A DNA stretch of 5,750 nucleotides from Candidatus Bathyarchaeota archaeon (lineage in GTDB: Archaea; Thermoproteota; Bathyarchaeia; TCS64): NCBI GenBank assembly GCA_026014515.1, contig JAOZIG010000145.1, positions 1 to 5,750 on the forward strand, read 5' to 3'. Both the position numbers and the translations under genes were made by a program. This document shows positions 1-4,368 of this stretch, one piece after another. The first letter of the stretch is position 1. Each line of letters begins with the position of its first letter. Under the pieces are notes generated by a model. The model was not told where the DNA came from. It saw only the letters and a list, made by a program, of their open reading frames with translations, and did no database searches.

Positions 1-62
1 ACGTTTATCGCGGTCTGTATCCTTTCCTTGCGTTCCTTGTACTGTGTCTCATAGTCTGTCAG
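1..62 (-). CDS. Partial 5' end of a probable UroD-family (corrinoid-linked) methyltransferase, apparent CTG start
   Basis: Only the first 20 complete codons lie in the window; the gene continues past the left edge. Read from a CTG at 62-60, the frame stays open to the edge and gives (M)TDYETQYKERKERIQTAIN. This charged helix ending in 'RIQTAIN' resembles the N-terminus of uroporphyrinogen-decarboxylase-fold proteins, where a similar stretch precedes a PDRVP-type motif. That motif would lie outside the window. UroD-fold methyltransferases (MtaA/MtbA type and O-demethylase type) are common partners of corrinoid proteins. No ATG, GTG or TTG exists in this frame between the upstream in-frame stop and the edge. 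CTG is preceded by GGTGA (73-69) at a 6-nt spacing and overlaps the upstream TGA as CTGA, the usual geometry of translational coupling. Being coding is likely; the family is a guess from 20 residues. Confidence 0.5.
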   Translation of the reverse strand, partial: MTDYETQYKERKERIQTAIN

Positions 63-700
63 ACCAGCTCACCGCCCATGAGTTTCATACAGAGCTTGAC
101 GCCCTGCGCTGCATTGTCTGTAGCAGCATCAGGCAGGATGTACTCTGTTGCGTGGGCGTCGATCCTGCCGCCTCCGATGATTATCTTAACCTTGTCCCTG
201 AGCCCTGCCTCTGTGATGGCGTCTACTGTTTTCTTGGTTGCCTCCAAGGCTACTGTTAGTAGGCTGCTCATGCCTACGATGTCTGGCTGGTGTTCCTTGA
301 TGGCTTCCACGAATCTCGCTGGTGGAACATCAACGCCGAGGTCAATGACATTATATCCCTCTGCTTCCAGTAACGCGATTACGATGTTTTTACCAATATC
401 ATGCACATCGCCTTCGACAGTGCCTATGACTATCTTGCCTTTTGATTCTGTGACTGTTTTCATTAACTCGGGTCTGATCTGGTCCATGACCTGATTGAAT
501 ATCTCGGCGGCCATAATCATCTCTGATAGGAAGAAATCCCCTGATTCAAATCGTTCACCGACGATACTCATGCCTTTTCTGCATTTTTCCAGTATCTCGA
601 TTGGCGCAACGCCCTCTTTGATGAGGCTGTCTGCTAGTTCTAGTGCTGTGGGCTCATCGAGGTTGACGATGGCGTCCACTATGTTATCTTCGGAAGACAT
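59..700 (-). CDS. Corrinoid protein of a methyltransferase system (MtbC/MttC/MtaC-like)
   Basis: This 213-residue protein carries a cobalamin cofactor that shuttles a methyl group between two methyltransferases in the cytoplasm. Residues about 1-85 form the helical cap (B12-binding-2 type); residues about 88-210 are the Rossmann-like B12-binding domain. The base-off/His-on signature is intact: D98-x-H100-x2-G103 in EGDVHDIGKN, with H100 as the lower cobalt ligand. It is followed by the S-x-L motif (S145/L147 in GMSSLLT) and the GG motif (G176-G178 in IIIGGG). The length is normal for the family. The C-terminal segment after GGG (RIDAHATEYILPDAATDNA) departs from the common 'GADGYxxDA' pattern. 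It starts at ATG 700 with no Shine-Dalgarno. It lies 41 bp downstream of the activator gene on the same strand and overlaps the next gene by 4 nt. The family is secure; the methyl donor (methylamine, methanol, betaine, methoxy compound or other) cannot be read from this subunit. Confidence 0.93.
   Translation of the reverse strand: MSSEDNIVDAIVNLDEPTALELADSLIKEGVAPIEILEKCRKGMSIVGERFESGDFFLSEMIMAAEIFNQVMDQIRPELMKTVTESKGKIVIGTVEGDVHDIGKNIVIALLEAEGYNVIDLGVDVPPARFVEAIKEHQPDIVGMSSLLTVALEATKKTVDAITEAGLRDKVKIIIGGGRIDAHATEYILPDAATDNAAQGVKLCMKLMGGELV
69..73 (-). promoter_or_regulatory. Ribosome binding site GGTGA for the partial downstream gene
   Basis: GGTGA on the minus strand, inside the last codons of the corrinoid-protein gene, matches the archaeal anti-Shine-Dalgarno and sits 6 nt before the CTG at 62-60. 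It is the clearest Shine-Dalgarno match I noticed in the window and is the main argument for a CTG start. Confidence 0.45.
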
Positions 701-712
701 AGAGGGTTATCT

Positions 713-729
713 TACTATATTATAGAAAA
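713..729 (-). promoter_or_regulatory. Possible TATA-type promoter in front of the corrinoid-protein gene
   Basis: The 41-bp gap between the activator stop and the corrinoid-protein ATG contains the AT-rich, nearly palindromic element CTATAATATAG (minus strand, 725-715), centred about 20 bp before the ATG. It could give a leaderless or very short-leader transcript, allowing the corrinoid protein to be made at higher level than its catalytic activator. The spacing is slightly short for an archaeal TATA box, and simple co-transcription with the activator is also possible. Confidence 0.3.
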
Positions 730-741
730 GCCTACCCCTGT

Positions 742-2421
742 TTAGCCGTGAAGTTTTCCTTTTACCCACCCAGTTTTATCGAGTCTCATGGTTGTCTCAG
801 GGAATCTAGCTAGGTTTCTGTGGGGTAACATCAAGGCGTCTATGTATTCTTTGTTATAGCTGGGGCTCGTAGCTAACTCAATATACTCAACCTGTTTGGG
901 AATATTCTCTGCTTCTTCACGAGCCTTCCTTGATAGTAGCATCATTCTGGCGCCTGTTCCAGCCGCGTTACCTACTTGCTGGATATTGTTTTGCGGGAAC
1001 TCGGGTATCATGCCTATCAATGTGGCGCTTTGTTTGTCTATGTAGGTGCCAAAGGCTCCAGCTATGTAGACATTTTTGATGTCCCGTGGGGTTAGGTTGA
1101 GCCTATTCATGGCTACATATGCGCCTGAGTAGATGGCTGCTTTTCCTTTCTGTAGTTCACGGATGTCAAGCTGTGTGATGGCGATGTCATGGCTCGGCTC
1201 ATCTCCCCAAGCGACAACATACTCATACACAGAGTTATGCTCCCTGAGTCTCGGGTGATCTATTCTGTTTAGACGTCCTGTGCTGTCCATTATGCCTGTT
1301 TTCAGCATCTCAGCGAGTAGGTCAATGAGTCCTGAGCCGCATAACCCGATGGGTGTCCCGTTGTCGATGGTTCTGATGCTGGGTTCAAGGGTCTCGGGGT
1401 TTATCCAGACGCCCTCGATGGCTCCCGTGGCTGCCCTCATCCCATACTTGATATGGGCTCCCTCGAAAGCGGGTCCACTGGCACATGAACATGCCACAAG
1501 CTTGTTTTTGTCGCCTATGACGATCTCTGTATTGGTACCAATATCCATCAGGAAGCTTGTCTCCTCCGCCTCATGCAACCCTGTGGCTAGTGTGGCTGCT
1601 ACACAGTCTGCGCCTACGAACCCCGCGATTAGAGGGGGGATATAGATTGGGCTCTTTGGTGCTAGGTTCAGTGTCTCCTGTGGTAGGTTTCTCTGTGCGA
1701 GGTTTTCTGGCATGAATGGGTTACGACTCAATGAGTGGAGATCGATTCCTAGGATAAAGTGCTGCATGGCTGTGTTGCCTACGAGAACGGTGTCTTTGAT
1801 ATCCTCTGGGTCTCGTTCAGTCTTGATGCATGCGTCGTTGATGAGTTTCCGTATTCCATCTACTAATGCTTCGTGGAGCACCTGATTGTTTCTTGGTTTC
1901 TGGATCGCGTTAGTGATCCGGGTGATGATGTCCTCCCCATAAGGAATCTGGGGATTCATCTCAGTTGAGACAGTAAGAACCTCCCCATTTGATAGATCCA
2001 GAAGGTATCCCGCTAGCTTCGTGGAGCCAATATCCGCTGCGAACCCTAGACCCTGCTCAGTGGCTACTGGATCGAGTGTAACAGGGGTGTCCAAGCCTTC
2101 TGTTTGGAGTCGCTGGGTTCCTGTTCTGCTCTCCTCGGGAACCAGTACCACCATATCTGATACTATTTTTTGGAGACATGCAAGTCTGTAGCCATTCTCA
2201 ATGTTGGTTTCTGAGATGTATTTGTATTCAGATTCAACAGGTGGGCTTGTTTTTCCTGATATTATTCTGATTATGCATTTGCCGCATGCTCCTGCTCCCC
2301 CACAGACGCTGTTGATGTCCACTCCGAGACTTCTTGCCGCTTCGAGTAATGTGGTTCCAGCCTTGAATATGTCTCTTTTTCCGTCTGGCTGGAATATTAC
2401 CTCGAAGCTCATGGTATCCAT
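742..2421 (-). CDS. RACo/RamA-type ATP-dependent reductive activator of corrinoid proteins (2Fe-2S + DUF4445 ASKHA domains)
   Basis: This 559-residue protein should return accidentally oxidised Co(II) corrinoid to active Co(I), using ATP and a low-potential electron. Residues about 5-95 are a plant-type 2Fe-2S ferredoxin domain with C40-x5-C46-x2-C49 and C82 as cluster ligands. A linker follows. Residues about 126-530 form the ASKHA-fold DUF4445 region: D130-I-G-S-T, LVGNTAM (213-219), D293-I-G-T-N-T-E, SGPAFEGA (315-322), GLCGSGLID (369-377), DIRELQKGKAAI (419-430) and YIAGAFG (452-458). The N-terminal 2Fe-2S layout matches bacterial RACo rather than methanogen RamA, which carries C-terminal 4Fe-4S motifs. 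The start at ATG 2421 has no clear ribosome site; ATG at 2412 (fourth residue) is an alternative. It is the first gene of the minus-strand group and divergent from the mtrH-like gene. Confidence 0.93.
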   Translation of the reverse strand: MDTMSFEVIFQPDGKRDIFKAGTTLLEAARSLGVDINSVCGGAGACGKCIIRIISGKTSPPVESEYKYISETNIENGYRLACLQKIVSDMVVLVPEESRTGTQRLQTEGLDTPVTLDPVATEQGLGFAADIGSTKLAGYLLDLSNGEVLTVSTEMNPQIPYGEDIITRITNAIQKPRNNQVLHEALVDGIRKLINDACIKTERDPEDIKDTVLVGNTAMQHFILGIDLHSLSRNPFMPENLAQRNLPQETLNLAPKSPIYIPPLIAGFVGADCVAATLATGLHEAEETSFLMDIGTNTEIVIGDKNKLVACSCASGPAFEGAHIKYGMRAATGAIEGVWINPETLEPSIRTIDNGTPIGLCGSGLIDLLAEMLKTGIMDSTGRLNRIDHPRLREHNSVYEYVVAWGDEPSHDIAITQLDIRELQKGKAAIYSGAYVAMNRLNLTPRDIKNVYIAGAFGTYIDKQSATLIGMIPEFPQNNIQQVGNAAGTGARMMLLSRKAREEAENIPKQVEYIELATSPSYNKEYIDALMLPHRNLARFPETTMRLDKTGWVKGKLHG

Positions 2422-2459
2422 ACATGTGTTCGGTACTATTCATGGTTTTCACATGGAAA

Positions 2460-2469
2460 CTCATTAAAC
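2460..2469. promoter_or_regulatory. Candidate shared TATA element between the divergent activator and mtrH-like genes
   Basis: The 73-bp intergenic space (2422-2494) is short. Its most AT-rich hexamer-like patch, CTCATTAAAC, reads TCATTAAA on plus and TTTAATGA on minus. It is about 27-34 bp before the mtrH-like ATG (2495), a good fit for a near-leaderless archaeal promoter. It is about 40-47 bp before the activator ATG (2421), which would leave a leader of some 15 nt. One element or two overlapping promoters are both possible; this is position-based inference only. Confidence 0.3.
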
Positions 2470-2494
2470 CCTGTAACGGATACGGTATGACAAT

Positions 2495-3394
2495 ATGTTC
2501 GATTACACTGTAACGCAGAAAACATACACCATAGGTGGTGTCCAGATTGGTGGAGAACCCGGACAGACACCAACAGTGATGGTGGGCTCCATGTTCTACA
2601 ACGGAGACAAGACAGTATCAGCCCCAGCCAAAGGCGTATTCGACAAACCCACAGCAGAACAACAACTCAAAGAAGCAGAAGAAGCCACAGAAGCCACCGG
2701 GCTACCAAGCATGGTTGACCTTGTAGCCGAGAACCATTTGGCTGCTCAGAAGTATCTTGACTTTGTAGTGGATGTGACCAGTATGCCTGTTGTGCTTGAT
2801 GTGGTCTCTGAGTCAGAGGCATGTGAGGCGTTACGGTATGCTTCTGATGCTGGTGTAATCGATAGGATCGTGTTGAACTCTTTGAACCCCCATTCTGGTT
2901 CAGATTTGTATACGGCTATCAAAGAGGCGGGGCTCAAATCAACGATAATATTGACACATGAGACCCGGTATATGCTCAAGTCAGACAAGTCTCCTATCCT
3001 TGATGATATTGTACCCAAGGCTGAGGCGGCTGGTATCGAGAACATATTGGTGGATACCGCTGTATTGGATATTCCGACCCTTGGTATCACTGCTAAGGCT
3101 ATTGACATCATCAAGGACAAGTATGGGTACCCCTGTGGCTGCGGAGCCCACAACGCTTTATCATCATGGAAGCGCCTCAAAGAAAAATATTCCAAGGACG
3201 CCCAGACCATCGTAAAGGGAGTAACAAACACAATACCAACGATAATTGGCGCTGATTTTGTCCTCTATGGTCCGATAAAGAAGGCTTCATCCTATTATCC
3301 CGCTGTGGCGATGGTTGATGCTGCTTACAGTCAGTTGATGATGGAGAAACGCATAAGACCAGACAGAAGCCACCCAAGGTTCAGAATAGGCTAA
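2495..3394 (+). CDS. mtrH: MtrH-family methyltransferase (tetrahydropterin:corrinoid methyl transfer)
   Basis: This 299-residue protein belongs to the MtrH family, whose members move a methyl group between a corrinoid and tetrahydromethanopterin (or tetrahydrofolate in bacterial MtgA-type relatives). The whole length is one pterin-binding TIM-barrel domain. Visible family landmarks are IGGEPGQTPTVMVGSMFY (18-35), FDKPTAE (49-55), MVDLVAEN (73-80), DRIVLNSLNP (123-132), ILVDTAV (184-190) and PCGCGAHNA (213-221). It is somewhat shorter than Mtr-complex MtrH, which is around 310-320 residues. No mtrA-G gene is nearby, and it sits divergently beside a corrinoid protein and its activator. I therefore infer that it acts as the second methyltransferase of this soluble system rather than in the sodium-pumping Mtr complex. 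ATG 2495 is the chosen start; only a weak GGTATGA precedes it. Codon choice changes along the gene, and residues 63-68 come from a tandem 9-bp repeat. Confidence 0.9.
   Translation: MFDYTVTQKTYTIGGVQIGGEPGQTPTVMVGSMFYNGDKTVSAPAKGVFDKPTAEQQLKEAEEATEATGLPSMVDLVAENHLAAQKYLDFVVDVTSMPVVLDVVSESEACEALRYASDAGVIDRIVLNSLNPHSGSDLYTAIKEAGLKSTIILTHETRYMLKSDKSPILDDIVPKAEAAGIENILVDTAVLDIPTLGITAKAIDIIKDKYGYPCGCGAHNALSSWKRLKEKYSKDAQTIVKGVTNTIPTIIGADFVLYGPIKKASSYYPAVAMVDAAYSQLMMEKRIRPDRSHPRFRIG
2680..2697 (+). repeat. Two-copy 9-bp tandem repeat inside the mtrH-like gene
   Basis: AGAAGCCAC occurs twice in direct succession, encoding E-A-T E-A-T (residues 63-68) on a surface-helix-like stretch rich in Glu and Ala. 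The repeat keeps the frame. It may be a small slippage duplication or simply chance in low-complexity coding sequence. Confidence 0.6.
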
Positions 3395-3401
3395 CCTATT
3401 C
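3384..3401 (+). terminator. Perfect 7-bp hairpin spanning the mtrH-like stop codon, possible transcript end
   Basis: GAATAGG (3384-3390) and CCTATTC (3395-3401) are exact inverted complements around the loop CTAA, which holds the TAA stop. Pyrimidine-rich sequence with short T runs follows (around 3402-3450). The 34-bp space to the convergent DUF2202 gene needs termination for both genes. Archaeal termination depends mainly on T-rich tracts rather than hairpins, so the hairpin may act in mRNA 3'-end stability or be incidental. Confidence 0.35.
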
Positions 3402-3428
3402 CTGTTATTGATGGATATTTCTCTGTGC

Positions 3429-4124
3429 TTATCCTATTGTTCCTCTCTCTTGACTGGATGAAAGTATCTCATCGTATACTTCTTGAGATATGTATTGAGG
3501 TTCGTATATTCCGTCACGGCTTTCGATCTGAGACACAAATGCACGTAAGTGATTGCGAGAACCTTTGCTCAGGTTCTCGTATACCACTATAATATCCGGG
3601 TTATCTGTCTCGTCCAATAACTCACTCAAATCGTAGATATCCAAGTCCTCCACGGTAGCTCCAACTATCAACGCGTCAACAAGCGATGTCTCCCCCTGTG
3701 CTACAAGAGCATCATACAAATCCTTCATGACTGGTGAAGTGAAAACCCCCACCGTATCATCTTTGACAGGGTCTTCTATGCCATATCTGTCAAGAAGGTC
3801 TTTTACTGCGTCTGTATGTGTCTGCTCTGACTCTGCAATATTGAAGAAGATGTTTAGGTCCCATGTTTCACCAAGGGTTAAGTAAACGTCCCGAGCTAGT
3901 TTTTCCTCTTCACGCATCAGTATTAATCCCTCTATCTCGGCTTCGCTGAGCTCTGATTCTGGGATGTTTTCGATTAAATCCTCTCCACTTAGGTAATCGC
4001 TTTCATCGATAACGTACTCTGGTTCAGTGTTTCTATTGTAGAATAGGACATATCCGCTGGATATTAGAACAAGAAATACTGCTACCAAAGCAATAATTTG
4101 ATTGTTTTTATTCATTTGTTTCAC
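3429..4124 (-). CDS. Membrane-anchored or secreted DUF2202 ferritin-like protein
   Basis: This protein of 231 residues (228 if the internal ATG is used) has one N-terminal hydrophobic segment at about residues 10-29 after a Lys/Asn-rich start, so the body should lie outside the cytoplasmic membrane. An acidic linker (about 33-62) follows. Residues about 63-220 are a DUF2202 domain, a four-helix ferritin-like fold. The expected metal-binding carboxylate and histidine positions are present: REEEKLARDVY (71-81), E100-x2-H103 in SEQTHTD, E159 in GATVEDLDI, and E183 with NHLRAF (191-196). The family is poorly characterised; a diiron role in oxidant defence or redox is suggested by the fold, not shown. 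The first start is GTG at 4124; ATG at 4115 keeps the same frame and has GTGA 5 nt before it. It converges on the mtrH-like gene with a 34-bp gap and shows no clear link to methyl transfer. Confidence 0.85.
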   Translation of the reverse strand: MKQMNKNNQIIALVAVFLVLISSGYVLFYNRNTEPEYVIDESDYLSGEDLIENIPESELSEAEIEGLILMREEEKLARDVYLTLGETWDLNIFFNIAESEQTHTDAVKDLLDRYGIEDPVKDDTVGVFTSPVMKDLYDALVAQGETSLVDALIVGATVEDLDIYDLSELLDETDNPDIIVVYENLSKGSRNHLRAFVSQIESRDGIYEPQYISQEVYDEILSSSQERGTIG

Positions 4125-4144
4125 AGATAAACCGTCCTCAGAGT

Positions 4145-4156
4145 GCTTATAATGGG
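4145..4156 (-). promoter_or_regulatory. Candidate TATA box for the DUF2202 gene
   Basis: CCCATTATAAGC on the minus strand is centred about 26 bp before the GTG at 4124, the standard archaeal TATA-to-start distance. It predicts transcription beginning at or just before the GTG, giving either a leaderless GTG start or a leader of about 9 nt for the ATG at 4115. Confidence 0.4.
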
Positions 4157-4337
4157 TTTTTCAATTTTCTTCCCCAGTTATTCCCAAATCTATCCCTAGT
4201 AACAACGGGAAACTCAAAATCGTTGTCACATGAAATTAGTATAATGTTTCTACAATTATTACAGTTCGAGTGTTTTCGATATTATTGGCTGAATATTTTG
4301 TCTGTGTAATACACTAAAAACGTCATTAATTTCATAA
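4157..4337. other. Intergenic stretch between the DUF2202 and binding-protein genes, no gene seen
   Basis: This is the central part of the 244-bp gap between two divergent genes; the flanks carry the candidate promoters listed separately. It is AT-rich, with no tRNA-like fold, no ORF worth calling and no CRISPR-like repeat. The only structure I see is a 6-bp inverted repeat, ACAACG (4202-4207) and CGTTGT (4221-4226), around a 13-nt loop. It is weak and could be chance. Confidence 0.5.
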
Positions 4338-4354
4338 ATTTTAATAATATTTTA
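4338..4354 (+). promoter_or_regulatory. Candidate TATA-type promoter of the binding-protein/PKD gene
   Basis: An almost pure A/T run precedes the plus-strand gene. Within it, ATTTTAATAATATTTTA contains TTTTAATA centred about 27 bp before ATG 4369, as expected for a leaderless or short-leader archaeal transcript. The only Shine-Dalgarno-like bases, GTGA at 4356-4359, are too far from the ATG to be convincing. Confidence 0.4.
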
Positions 4355-4368
4355 AGTGACTTTAGATT

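Noticed and set aside
78..494. Open plus-strand frame of 138 codons opposite the corrinoid-protein gene
   Set aside because: It lies antisense to a gene with clear family motifs and its translation resembles no family; it reflects the third-position bias of the real gene.
701..741. Possible inverted repeat AGAGGGTT / CTACCCCT across the activator-corrinoid gap as a terminator or attenuator
   Set aside because: Only about four consecutive pairs match and the arms are far apart; not stable enough to call.
1280..1645. Open plus-strand frame of 121 codons opposite the activator gene
   Set aside because: Antisense to the well-supported DUF4445 domain, with no start context or recognisable domain.
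2234..2464. Minus-strand frame of 76 codons overlapping the activator start in another frame
   Set aside because: The 2Fe-2S motif is in the activator frame; this alternative is Lys/Arg-rich and looks like an out-of-frame reading of the ferredoxin domain.
2746..3231. Open minus-strand frame of 161 codons opposite the mtrH-like gene
   Set aside because: Fully antisense to conserved MtrH sequence; its existence fits the T/G-ending codons of that stretch and nothing else supports it.
59..3394. Pyrrolysine (in-frame TAG read-through) as in methylamine methyltransferases
   Set aside because: The three complete methyl-transfer genes are unbroken frames and none is an MtmB/MtbB/MttB-type subunit; such a gene could only be outside the window.
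4202..4226. Inverted repeat ACAACG...CGTTGT in the intergenic gap as an operator or small RNA
   Set aside because: Six base pairs with a 13-nt loop is expected by chance in a gap of this size; no other supporting signal.
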